Origin: Anaerorudis cellulosivorans
GTDB lineage: Bacteria; Bacteroidota; Bacteroidia; Bacteroidales; Dysgonomonadaceae
Direction: 5' to 3'
Length of the DNA: 64,000 nucleotides
Assembly (NCBI RefSeq): GCF_025943985.1
Contig: NZ_JAPCWE010000011.1
Span: forward strand, 1 to 64,000
Every line of letters starts with the position of its first letter. Positions within the stretch are counted from its first letter, which is position 1. The translations under genes and the position numbers were made by a program. Under the pieces are notes generated by a model. It was not told the DNA's origin, ran no database searches, and saw only the letters and a program-made list of their open reading frames with translations. Positions 40,222 through 48,793 of this stretch are shown here, piece after piece.

Positions 40222-41373
40222 TTATCTCCTCCCAAATTTGCGAAACAGGTAAACCACTCCTCCAATTGCTGCCAAAATCACCAACACGCCAACCCATCCC
40301 CAAATCAAGGGCGTTTTCACCATAACGCGAAATGAAAGTTGAGACGTTGTCTCGGGTGTAGAAGCCCTCATTTCAACGACATAATCTCCCGGAATGGCTT
40401 TTTTGTCGGCCTGAATGGTAGCGTAAACGGTGGTTTCATTGCCGGGTGCCAATTTATCGATTTTTTCGGGTTCAAACGTTACCTGCCATTTAGAAGGAGC
40501 GGTAGCTTTCATTTCGATGTCGGTCAAATCGGCTGAACCGGTATTGCGAACGGTCAACCCGATCTTCTGTTTTCCGCCGGCAGTAATTTTTGTACTCAAT
40601 AAACCGGTGGGCGTGGTGAGCGACATCTCATAATTGCCGGTGACAACGGCTTCCAATTCCATCGATGCCGAAGTAGATCCTGTGACGGCTCTTACGGGAA
40701 TCTTATAGGTACCTGCTTTGATTTCTTTGGGTGGTTTGACTTCTATAGTAATTTCTTTGGTAGTATTCGGTTCAAGTTCCACAGAGGTAACCGGATTGTA
40801 ATCCGCTTTGAAGGTAACTGTCCATCCTCGCGGAGCATTTGCCATCAACGCATAGAGTTGCTTATCGATGGTTCTGTTTTTTAAGGTAGCTCGGTAAGTG
40901 AAAGTTGCATTGGCATTTCCTTGCATATTGGACTGATCAGCAGTAAATTCCGTCTCGCTCGATCCCATTTCGGTTACCTTAACCGTGAGTGGAAGCGATG
41001 CCGAATCGCCGGCAGATAAGCGAAAAGTATATGCCCCTTTATTGACCTGAAACGGCACTTCCACTCGCAGCGATAACGTCTTTTTATCATCAGGAAGCAC
41101 GGCAATTCTACTGACCGTATAACCTCCTCCTTTTAAAGTGTACGTCCATGTACGAGGAATGCCGATAACCCGTATATCGCCATTGAATACCTGGTCGCTT
41201 TTGTTGATTACATCAACAGCATATTCGATCGCATCCCCCGGAGAAACCGAAATTGTTGTATAAGGGGTGTACAAAATAACCTGACCGGATGCCATAGCCG
41301 ATACCGGGTTTAATGAAAGAAAAACCAGCAAAACAAGTGCTTGACAGCTTAAAAACTTTTTTTGTACTGACAT
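40222..41373 (-). CDS. NEW3-domain exported membrane protein (COG1470-like)
   Basis: The 383-residue protein has a signal peptide (ALVLLVFLSLNPVSAMASGQ), three or so repeated Ig-like beta domains rich in Val and Thr, and one C-terminal membrane helix (about 352-375: WGWVGVLVILAAIGGVVYLF) with a basic cytoplasmic tail GRR. The repeats correspond to NEW3/alpha-galactosidase-associated domains (for example IDKLAPGNETTVYATI). It is the first gene of the ABC transporter operon and should project into the periplasm, perhaps as a substrate-binding or scaffold subunit. Confidence 0.8.
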   Translation of the reverse strand: MSVQKKFLSCQALVLLVFLSLNPVSAMASGQVILYTPYTTISVSPGDAIEYAVDVINKSDQVFNGDIRVIGIPRTWTYTLKGGGYTVSRIAVLPDDKKTLSLRVEVPFQVNKGAYTFRLSAGDSASLPLTVKVTEMGSSETEFTADQSNMQGNANATFTYRATLKNRTIDKQLYALMANAPRGWTVTFKADYNPVTSVELEPNTTKEITIEVKPPKEIKAGTYKIPVRAVTGSTSASMELEAVVTGNYEMSLTTPTGLLSTKITAGGKQKIGLTVRNTGSADLTDIEMKATAPSKWQVTFEPEKIDKLAPGNETTVYATIQADKKAIPGDYVVEMRASTPETTSQLSFRVMVKTPLIWGWVGVLVILAAIGGVVYLFRKFGRR

Positions 41374-41504
41374 AAAAATTCCTCCATGATTTTTTTAACC
41401 AATTTGTACATTACATAAATAAAATAATAGATAATCTAAACCGCATTTATCCGATTATTCGATGAAACCGCAGTTTCATCTGAAATTTGTCGATGACTAA
41501 TAAC

Positions 41505-41534
41505 AAAGGGCTGAAAATAACACTTCAACCCTTT
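41505..41534 (-). terminator. Terminator downstream of the DUF4919 gene
   Basis: AAAGGG (41505-41510) pairs with CCCTTT (41529-41534), and the stem is extended by TGAA/TTCA inside. It lies 23 bases past the DUF4919 stop on the minus strand. A further small perfect stem, GATGAAAC-CGCA-GTTTCATC, is at 41461-41480. Confidence 0.55.
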
Positions 41535-41556
41535 ACTATTTCGATATCAAAAAACT

Positions 41557-42240
41557 TCACCGCCTATGTTTGCTCATATACTCAAGAACAGGCGTTATAT
41601 CGAAATACAGTCCTTTGATACCGTATTTGTTTTCCCCCAACTTTACATAATGATAATGACCTGTAATCTTACCTTCGCCAACGACTTGATATCCTATACT
41701 GCTCAAAAAATCATATTCATGCGACACGTTGATTACATAATAAGGCGTCTTTTTGGAAAGTCCGTCACCTGAACTCACAATGGCATCCAAAACGACTTTA
41801 CGTTGTGCAAACGCTTTCTTATATTCGGCAACATTATCCTGTTGAGCATAAACCATCAGTTTGATGTTGAGTGCCCGCAAGTTGAACGGATCTTCTTTCA
41901 GCAATGCATCGGCATCACCAATAAGTTTTTCATAATCGACGCTCGTAAATGATTCTTTTGAAAGGGTTTCCATCAACCGGTTATTATAGGATGAAGTATC
42001 CAACGGCATATAATCGGGATGGAAAACATACCCGTAATACAGATAACTCCGCTCTTCTCTCGTTAGGGAAGAATCGCCATTTTGGTATCTCTCCATGAGG
42101 TTGGGATAATAAAATTCGGATGAAGGATTTTCGATACTTTTCTTTATCGATTTATAATCGGGAGCATGGGAAGAAAAAGACTGTGCATTTGCAACAAAAG
42201 CACTTATCGTTAAAAAAAATAGAAAGACGATTTTTTTCAT
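41557..42240 (-). CDS. DUF4919 exported protein
   Basis: The ATG at 42240 gives a 227-residue protein with a signal peptide (MKKIVFLFFLTISAFVANAQ); the longer in-frame start would put 19 residues ahead of it. The body is helical in the first part, with YQNGDSSLTREERSYLYYGY, and ends in a short beta-rich domain (YQVVGEGKITGHYHYVKLGE). This pattern matches the DUF4919 family of Bacteroidota, of unknown function. It stands alone between a terminator and fabD. Confidence 0.8.
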   Translation of the reverse strand: MKKIVFLFFLTISAFVANAQSFSSHAPDYKSIKKSIENPSSEFYYPNLMERYQNGDSSLTREERSYLYYGYVFHPDYMPLDTSSYNNRLMETLSKESFTSVDYEKLIGDADALLKEDPFNLRALNIKLMVYAQQDNVAEYKKAFAQRKVVLDAIVSSGDGLSKKTPYYVINVSHEYDFLSSIGYQVVGEGKITGHYHYVKLGENKYGIKGLYFDITPVLEYMSKHRR

Positions 42241-42332
42241 TTGGAGTCGATAGTTAATAATGATAGCAAATATATTTTCCTTTTCCCATTTTAACAAACA
42301 ATATTTTTTAATAAATCTTAATCAACAAAATT

Positions 42333-43220
42333 CTATTGTTGTCTACCCGAAACAATGACATTCGGATTGATCTTTAAAATGAGTCCTTGTAATACGTTTC
42401 CGGGGCCGAGTTCAATAAATTCGGTAGCTCCATCTTCTATCATGTGCAGCACACATTGCGTCCATTTCACCGGCGAGGTAAGTTGCGCGATAAGATTTTT
42501 CTTTATGGTTTCGGGATCGGTTTCTCCAACAGTTGAAACATTTTGATAAACAGGGCATATCGGAGCGGAAAAAGGCGTCACGGAAATGGCTTCCGAAAGT
42601 TCCTGGCGTGCCGGTTCCATAAGCGGAGAATGAAAAGCGCCACCTACCTTTAAGGGAAGCGCACGTTTAGCACCGGCTTCTTTCAGTAATCGACAGGCTT
42701 TTTCTACACCCGAGATCGTGCCGGAAATTACAATTTGACCCGGACAATTGTAATTGGCAGGAACAACGATATCATCGGTGATAGAAGCGCAAATTTCTTC
42801 CACTTTTTCATCCGGTAGTCCGAGAATAGCAGCCATCGTAGAAGGATTCATCTCGCAAGCTTTCTGCATAGCCATAGCCCGCTTATACACCAGCTTCAAG
42901 CCGTCCTCAAAAGATAATGCTCCGGCAGCTACCAAAGCAGAAAATTCGCCGAGAGAATGCCCTGCAGTCATATCGGGTTTAAATTCATCACCCATTGTTT
43001 TGGCAAGAATAACGGAATGAAGGAATACTGCCGGTTGGGTAACTTTGGTTTGGCGAAGATCTTCATCGGTGCCGTTAAACATGATATCCGTAATGGAAAA
43101 ACCCAAAATAGCATTGGCTTTCTCAAACAACTCGTTGGCCAAGGGGTGTGATTCATAGAGATTTTTTCCCATACCCACAAATTGAGCACCTTGGCCGGGA
43201 AATACATACGCTTTTTTCAT
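42333..43220 (-). CDS. fabD: Malonyl-CoA:acyl-carrier-protein transacylase FabD
   Basis: The 295-residue protein is a full-length FabD, which loads malonyl groups onto acyl-carrier protein for fatty acid synthesis. The N-terminal FPGQGAQFVGMG, the nucleophile S89 in GHSLGEFSAL and the catalytic His in GGAFHSPLM are all present. A -7 element (TACCTTTG on the minus strand, 43253-43260) lies 33 bases upstream. It is not next to other fatty acid genes. Confidence 0.96.
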   Translation of the reverse strand: MKKAYVFPGQGAQFVGMGKNLYESHPLANELFEKANAILGFSITDIMFNGTDEDLRQTKVTQPAVFLHSVILAKTMGDEFKPDMTAGHSLGEFSALVAAGALSFEDGLKLVYKRAMAMQKACEMNPSTMAAILGLPDEKVEEICASITDDIVVPANYNCPGQIVISGTISGVEKACRLLKEAGAKRALPLKVGGAFHSPLMEPARQELSEAISVTPFSAPICPVYQNVSTVGETDPETIKKNLIAQLTSPVKWTQCVLHMIEDGATEFIELGPGNVLQGLILKINPNVIVSGRQQ

Positions 43221-43252
43221 AAATACCTATTTTATGTTGGTTTCTGTAACCG

Positions 43253-43260
43253 CAAAGGTA
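43253..43260 (-). promoter_or_regulatory. -7 element of fabD promoter
   Basis: TACCTTTG on the minus strand fits TAnnTTTG and lies 33 bases upstream of the fabD start. It is divergent from the -7 element of the ROK kinase gene. Confidence 0.55.
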
Positions 43261-43317
43261 ATAAATTTAAAATAAAAAATTTTCAAGCATAAAAAAGTAA
43301 ATTGATAAAAAAACCTG

Positions 43318-43325
43318 TATATTTG
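43318..43325 (+). promoter_or_regulatory. -7 element of ROK kinase promoter
   Basis: TATATTTG fits TAnnTTTG and lies 47 bases upstream of the chosen ATG at 43372. A clear -33 element is not evident. Confidence 0.55.
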
Positions 43326-43371
43326 CGAAAACTAATCATCATTGACTAACTTTTTAAAAAACAAAAAAATC

Positions 43372-44331
43372 ATGGATCAACCTTATGTAATAGGAATTGA
43401 TATCGGCGGGACCAACACCGTCTTCGGAATTGTAGATAAAAGAGGCCAGATTTTAAGAAGCGGAGCCATTAAAACCGGTCGTCATGAAGACGTCGGCGAT
43501 TATTTAGACGAACTCGCACAGGCTCTTAACGACATACTGAAGGATCCTTTCTCAAAAGATACCATTAGAGGAATCGGTGTTGGAGCACCTAACGGCAATT
43601 ACTTTTCCGGCAGCATTGAATTTGCACCCAACCTTCCATGGAAAGGAGTTATTCCTTTTGCACAGATGCTGGAAGAACGAATCGGCATACCTGTTGCCCT
43701 GACCAATGATGCCAATGCTGCTGCAATTGGAGAAATGACCTACGGGGCTGCACGCGGCATGAAGGATTTCATTGAAATTACGCTCGGAACAGGCGTCGGA
43801 AGCGGAATTGTCGTAAACGGGCAGTTGGTTTATGGTCATGACGGTTTCGCCGGTGAGCTCGGTCATGTGATTATGCGCCGCAATAATGGTCGGTTGTGTG
43901 GTTGTGGAAGAAACGGGTGTCTCGAAGCATATACATCGGCAACAGGTGTAGCACGAACCGCAAGGGAAATCTTGGATCTAAATCCCGATACCCCTACCCT
44001 CTTAAGAAATATTCCGGTTGAGGACATTACTTCCAAAGACGTATACGACGCTGCCGTAACAGGTGATGAGGTTGCCATCTCTATCTTTAATTTTACAGGA
44101 AATATACTGGGTGAAGCATTCGCCGATTTTGTGGCTTTTTCAAGTCCGGAAGCCATTATCCTTTTCGGAGGTCTGGCAAAAGCCGGCGACTTTATTCTCA
44201 AGCCCACCAAAGAGAGTATGGAAAAAAACCTTTTAAAGATATTCAAAAACAAAGTGAAAATACTTTTTTCGGGATTGAAAGAGGATGATGCTGCTGTTCT
44301 GGGTGCAAGCGCTTTAGGTTGGGAAGTATAG
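43372..44331 (+). CDS. ROK-family sugar kinase (glucokinase-like)
   Basis: The ATG at 43372 gives 319 residues beginning MDQPYVIGIDIGGTNTVFG; an upstream TTG would add a basic tail not found in the family. The phosphate-binding DIGGTN is at 10-15. The ROK signature includes LGTGVGSGIVVNGQLVYG and the zinc-binding CGCGRNGCLEAY motif. Such kinases phosphorylate glucose or N-acetylated hexoses in the cytoplasm. The sugar cannot be settled from sequence. A strong terminator follows. Confidence 0.92.
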   Translation: MDQPYVIGIDIGGTNTVFGIVDKRGQILRSGAIKTGRHEDVGDYLDELAQALNDILKDPFSKDTIRGIGVGAPNGNYFSGSIEFAPNLPWKGVIPFAQMLEERIGIPVALTNDANAAAIGEMTYGAARGMKDFIEITLGTGVGSGIVVNGQLVYGHDGFAGELGHVIMRRNNGRLCGCGRNGCLEAYTSATGVARTAREILDLNPDTPTLLRNIPVEDITSKDVYDAAVTGDEVAISIFNFTGNILGEAFADFVAFSSPEAIILFGGLAKAGDFILKPTKESMEKNLLKIFKNKVKILFSGLKEDDAAVLGASALGWEV

Positions 44332-44373
44332 AAAGACACGAAAAATCGATTTAATCAAAATAGTTCACTTTTT

Positions 44374-44400
44374 TGAGGTGCTCATTTTTTGGGCACCTCA
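44374..44400 (+). terminator. Terminator after ROK kinase
   Basis: TGAGGTGC (44374-44381) pairs with GGCACCTCA (44392-44400) around a T-rich loop. TTTTTATTTG follows. It is a typical rho-independent terminator. Confidence 0.85.
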
Positions 44401-44489
44401 TTTTTATTTGTTGTATGTTAATTGAAAATTATGGTGTATCTTTGCAGTGAAATTCCGAGAGTTAATCGTACTCTTTGCTATAAAAATAT

Positions 44490-46871
44490 ATGGGCAAAAG
44501 AAAAAAAAGCAAACAAAATAATTCATCCGAATCAAAACAGAACGTGATAAAATGGATGTGGGAAATTTACGGATTCCTACTCATTTTGGGCATCCTCATC
44601 TTCGGCTTGATTTCCGTAGGAGCTATCGGATATATTCCCAATATTGAAGAATTGGAGAATCCGATCGATAAATATGCTTCTCAGGTTGTCTCAACCGATG
44701 GACAGCTCCTTTTTACTTTTTCACAAAACAAAGAAAATCGCATTTTTGTGAAATATTCCGATCTTTCACCTCACCTTATCGATGCATTGATAGCCACAGA
44801 AGATATTCGTTTTTATAAACATTCGGGAATTGATGTTATCGGTTTGGGACGTGCCATCGTGAAAACCCTTCTCCTCCAACAGGAAGATAGCGGAGGAGGA
44901 AGTACCATTACCCAACAATTGGCAAAATTGCTTTACTCCCCCAAGGCCGGAAACAAATTACAGCGAATGATGCAAAAACCCATCGAATGGGTGATCGCCG
45001 TCAAATTGGAGCGTTATTACAGCAAGGATGAAATTATCAATTTATATCTCAATAAATACGATTTCAACTACAACGCCGTAGGTATAGAATCGGCTGCACG
45101 AACCTATTTCAACAAAAAACCGGCCGAATTGAATATTCAGGAATCGGCCATGTTGATAGGCATGTTGAAAAATTCTTCGCTCTACAATCCCATACGCCGT
45201 CCCGAACTTACTCTCCAACGACGCAATGTGGTAATCGAGCAAATGCGAAAAGCCGGATACCTGAGCCGACAGGAGGCCGATTCACTCAAACAAACGCCTC
45301 TAAACGTTGACTTTAACAGACTGAGTCATGTGGATGTTCCGGCTCCCTATTTTCGTCAATACCTGGGCATGATTATGATGGCAAATAAGCCCGATAAAAG
45401 AGATTATCCCGCAACATGGCAACGGCAACAATTTATTGAAGATTCCATTGCATGGGAAACCAATCCTCTATATGGATGGTGCCATAAAAACAAAAAAACC
45501 GACGGCTCGGATTACAATATTTATACCGATGGGTTGAAAATATATTCGACTATCGATTCACGCATGCAAAAATATGCCGAAGAATCCGTCAAAGAATATC
45601 TCGGAGGTTATTTACAACCTCTTTTTGATAAAGAAAAAGCAGGGAAAAAATATGCACCGTTCTCTTCCGATGTCAGCAACAAAGTGGAAGATCTGATGGC
45701 AAATGCCATGCGTCAGACCGATCGATACAGGGGTATGAAAAAAGCCGGTTATAGCGAAGAAGAGATTTTGAGGTATTTCAAAAACGAAGAAGTAGAAATG
45801 AAAGTTTTCTCTTGGGAAAAAGGAGAAATCGATACGGTTATGACGCCTTGGGATTCCATCCGATATCATAAATCATTTCTTCGTTCGGGATTCATGGCAA
45901 TGGATCCTTATACAGGACATGTAAAGGCATATGTAGGGGGACCCGACTTCAAATTCTTCAAATACGATATGGTCAGTACAGGGAAAAGGCAGATAGGTTC
46001 AACCATCAAGCCTTTCCTTTATACCCTGGCTATGGAAGAAGGGATGACGCCCTGCGACCAAATGCTGCACGTTCCTCAAACGCTGACGGATGAAAACGGA
46101 CGGGAATGGACCCCGCAAAACCCGGGTGCTCGTGCTGTTGGCGAACCGGTGACCATCAAATGGGGGTTACAAAATTCGAGTAACTGGGTAACGGCATATT
46201 TAATGAAAATGTTTTCGCCGTATGCCTTTGCCCGATTGCTGAAATCCTTCGGGCTTAAAAGTCCGATAGACCCGGTGGTTTCACTCGCACTGGGTATTTG
46301 CGATGCTTCTGTTTCGGAAATGGTGAGTGGATATTCTTCATTTGTAAACAAGGGTATTCGTGTGGAACCCCTGATGGTAACCCATATAGAAGATTCTTAC
46401 GGCAACCTAATTGCAACGTTTATTCCTCAAATGCACGAAATATTCAGCGAAAGTACGTCATACAAAATGCTCGATATGCTGAAAGCGGTAATTGACGGAG
46501 GAACGGGCAGTCGATTACGAAGGATTTATAACCTGAAAGGAGAAATGGGAGGCAAAACAGGAACCACACAAAACCATTCCGACGGTTGGTTCATGTCGTT
46601 TACTCCTTCGATTGTTGCCGGATGCTGGGTGGGCGGAGAAGACCGTTCCATTCATTTCGACCGCATGGCATATGGCCAAGGGGCAAGTATGGCGTTGCCC
46701 ATCCACGGACTATTCTACCAAAAAATATACGCCGATCCCTCGCTGAATATGAGCGACAACGGTGTTTTTGAGGTTCCGCCCCAATATAAGAATCCGTGCT
46801 CCGGAACGCAAAATTACCCTTCGGAATACGAGGAAGTGACAACCGAAGGAATCGATGATATGTTCAATTAA
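44490..46871 (+). CDS. Class A penicillin-binding protein (PBP1A-like)
   Basis: The 793-residue protein has a basic cytoplasmic tail, one membrane helix (about 25-48), a GT51 glycosyltransferase domain with catalytic E104 (ATEDIRFY) and GGSTITQQLAK, and a transpeptidase domain with S504-T-I-K507, an SSN motif and K689-T-G. It polymerises and cross-links peptidoglycan. A -7 element, TATCTTTG, lies about 55 bases upstream. An insertion between the two domains (about 290-440) is longer than in enterobacterial enzymes but usual in Bacteroidota. Confidence 0.95.
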   Translation: MGKRKKSKQNNSSESKQNVIKWMWEIYGFLLILGILIFGLISVGAIGYIPNIEELENPIDKYASQVVSTDGQLLFTFSQNKENRIFVKYSDLSPHLIDALIATEDIRFYKHSGIDVIGLGRAIVKTLLLQQEDSGGGSTITQQLAKLLYSPKAGNKLQRMMQKPIEWVIAVKLERYYSKDEIINLYLNKYDFNYNAVGIESAARTYFNKKPAELNIQESAMLIGMLKNSSLYNPIRRPELTLQRRNVVIEQMRKAGYLSRQEADSLKQTPLNVDFNRLSHVDVPAPYFRQYLGMIMMANKPDKRDYPATWQRQQFIEDSIAWETNPLYGWCHKNKKTDGSDYNIYTDGLKIYSTIDSRMQKYAEESVKEYLGGYLQPLFDKEKAGKKYAPFSSDVSNKVEDLMANAMRQTDRYRGMKKAGYSEEEILRYFKNEEVEMKVFSWEKGEIDTVMTPWDSIRYHKSFLRSGFMAMDPYTGHVKAYVGGPDFKFFKYDMVSTGKRQIGSTIKPFLYTLAMEEGMTPCDQMLHVPQTLTDENGREWTPQNPGARAVGEPVTIKWGLQNSSNWVTAYLMKMFSPYAFARLLKSFGLKSPIDPVVSLALGICDASVSEMVSGYSSFVNKGIRVEPLMVTHIEDSYGNLIATFIPQMHEIFSESTSYKMLDMLKAVIDGGTGSRLRRIYNLKGEMGGKTGTTQNHSDGWFMSFTPSIVAGCWVGGEDRSIHFDRMAYGQGASMALPIHGLFYQKIYADPSLNMSDNGVFEVPPQYKNPCSGTQNYPSEYEEVTTEGIDDMFN

Positions 46872-46908
46872 TCCGACAAGGAATATTTATTGTGGGAATA
46901 ATTCCGGT

Positions 46909-47047
46909 TTAATCGGTAGCAAACAAATCGATTTTTTTGCCATTGATGCGGACATTTTTAATGACCGGATTTTCGATTACATCTCCCTTTATCTCCGTAT
47001 CGCTTTGCGCTTCTAAGTTGAACTTAGCTTTAAATACTACACGATTT
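46909..47047 (-). pseudogene. Possible C-terminal gene remnant
   Basis: A minus-strand frame of about 45 codons reads like the end of an exported or glycan-active protein (VVFKAKFNLEAQSDTEIKGD then NVRINGKKIDLFATD) and ends in TAA, but an in-frame stop and no start codon lie just upstream. The good amino acid pattern suggests a decayed gene rather than chance. The original family is unknown. Confidence 0.3.
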
Positions 47048-47134
47048 GATATTTAACATTCATCATTTTTTAATGGAACCTTTCGACTATTCCTTCGATT
47101 ATTTTTCATACATTTGGCCACAAAATTCATCTTT

Positions 47135-47608
47135 ATGAAGTATGAGATAGAACGGAAATTCTTGGTGAAGGGCGACTATAAATCAAAGTCATCTGCTTTT
47201 CATCGTATCATGCAGGGATATCTTTCTACGGATTCGCCACTGGTTGTAAGGGTTCGTATATCCGATGAAAAGGCATATCTGACCATCAAAAGCACAGTTA
47301 ATGGCAGTGAGTTTTCCCGCTATGAATGGGAATATGAGATCCCTTTAAAAGAAGCGGAAGATATGCTGAAGTTTTGCGGAAAATCGGTTATCGAAAAAAC
47401 ACGTTATGTGGTAAAAGTGGGAAAAAGTACATTTGAGGTAGATGAATTTCATGGGGAAAATGAGGGACTCACCATTGCCGAAATTGAGTTAGAGAGCGAG
47501 AATCAGTCGTTTGAAAAGCCGGAATGGCTGGGAGAAGAAGTTACAAACGATATCCGATATTATAATGCGTATTTATCTAAATATCCTTATTGTAAATGGA
47601 AAAAATAA
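47135..47608 (+). CDS. CYTH-domain phosphohydrolase-like protein
   Basis: The ATG at 47135 gives 157 residues that begin directly with the CYTH signature YEIERKF (E4, E6, K8). Alternating basic and acidic strands follow, as in triphosphate tunnel enzymes (VRVRISDEKAYLTIKS; TFEVDEFHGENEGLTIAEIE). Bacterial members hydrolyse inorganic triphosphate or act as class IV adenylate cyclases. The activity here is undetermined. It is a single gene ending at a bidirectional terminator. Confidence 0.92.
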   Translation: MKYEIERKFLVKGDYKSKSSAFHRIMQGYLSTDSPLVVRVRISDEKAYLTIKSTVNGSEFSRYEWEYEIPLKEAEDMLKFCGKSVIEKTRYVVKVGKSTFEVDEFHGENEGLTIAEIELESENQSFEKPEWLGEEVTNDIRYYNAYLSKYPYCKWKK

Positions 47609-47610
47609 AA

Positions 47611-47640
47611 AAACCGGGAATCATCATAGAAACCCGGTTT
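47611..47640. terminator. Bidirectional terminator between CYTH gene and ilvE
   Basis: AAACCGGG (47611-47618) pairs with CCCGGTTT (47633-47640). A-rich and T-rich tracts on either side serve transcripts from both converging genes. Confidence 0.85.
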
Positions 47641-47648
47641 GATTTATT

Positions 47649-48668
47649 TTAATCCAACACGGTTATCCAACCGTAAGGATCGGGCTCGTCACCATATTGA
47701 ATGGCTCGCAGTTTATGATATAACTTCTCGCAAACCGGTCCCGGTTTATCGTCCGTGCAGAACACATACGTTTTATTTTCAGCCAAATCATCGATACGCG
47801 AAATAGGACTAATTACGGCGGCCGTTCCGCAAGCACCGGCTTCTTCAAATGTAGAAAGCTCTTCTACCGGAACACGACGTTGCTCAATCTTCATCCCCAT
47901 ATCTTTTGCCAGTTGCATCAAACTTTTATTGGTTATGGATGGAAGAATGGAAGTAGATTCCGGCGTAACATACGTGTTATTTTTAATTCCGAAGAAATTT
48001 GCAGGACCACATTCATCGATATACTTTTTTTCTTTAGCGTCGAGATACAATACGGAAGAATATCCCATTCTGTGGGCTTTTTCGTCAGCCGGCAAACCCG
48101 CAGCATAATTTCCACCCACCTTATACCTTCCTGTTCCTAGAGGTGCTGCACGATCATATTCGCGCAAAATTACCATGGGTGTAGGTTTAAATCCTTCTTT
48201 GAAATAAGGACCGACCGGTGTAACAAAAACAATAAGAAGGTATTCTTTGGCAGGTCTCACTCCAACTTGAGCAGTGGTTCCGATCAGTAACGGACGAATA
48301 TAAAGGGAAGCTCCGCTTTCGTAAGGCGGAACAAACCGCCGATTTTTTTTGACAGCCGTTACCACCATCTCTTCAAATAATTCTACCGGCGGTTCTGCCA
48401 TCAAAATACCGCGTGCAGACGATTGCATTCGCAATGCATTATCACGCATGCGAAAGATACGCACTTTGCCGTCTTTTCCCATAAAAGCCTTCTGCCCTTC
48501 AAATACTTCCTGCCCGTAATGCAAACACGTGGCTGCCATATGCAGATTCAGATATTCGGAGGTTTCCAGTTGAGGCTCACTCCATTTTCCGTCACGATAA
48601 TAACTTCGTACGTTATAATCGGTTTTCATATAGCCGAACGATAAATTCGACCAATCAATCGTATCCAT
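47649..48668 (-). CDS. ilvE: Branched-chain amino acid aminotransferase
   Basis: The 339-residue class IV PLP enzyme matches the long BCAT form. The catalytic lysine is K183 in RYKVGGNYAAGL. The substrate-binding segment YGQEVFEGQKAF and the late GTAAVISPI motif are present. It interconverts leucine, isoleucine and valine with their keto acids. A -7 element (TATCTTTG, minus strand, 48725-48732) lies about 57 bases upstream. Confidence 0.95.
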   Translation of the reverse strand: MDTIDWSNLSFGYMKTDYNVRSYYRDGKWSEPQLETSEYLNLHMAATCLHYGQEVFEGQKAFMGKDGKVRIFRMRDNALRMQSSARGILMAEPPVELFEEMVVTAVKKNRRFVPPYESGASLYIRPLLIGTTAQVGVRPAKEYLLIVFVTPVGPYFKEGFKPTPMVILREYDRAAPLGTGRYKVGGNYAAGLPADEKAHRMGYSSVLYLDAKEKKYIDECGPANFFGIKNNTYVTPESTSILPSITNKSLMQLAKDMGMKIEQRRVPVEELSTFEEAGACGTAAVISPISRIDDLAENKTYVFCTDDKPGPVCEKLYHKLRAIQYGDEPDPYGWITVLD

Positions 48669-48724
48669 GTTGTAAAAATTTATAAGAGAATATTGAATTG
48701 TTTATTTTGAATTATCTAAACCCA

Positions 48725-48732
48725 CAAAGATA
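48725..48732 (-). promoter_or_regulatory. -7 element of ilvE promoter
   Basis: TATCTTTG on the minus strand fits the TAnnTTTG consensus and lies 57 bases upstream of the ilvE start. Confidence 0.5.
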
Positions 48733-48793
48733 ATATTATTTCATCAAAAATGTAAAATTAACAATTTAAATCACTATTTTCGTGCTACGAAAT

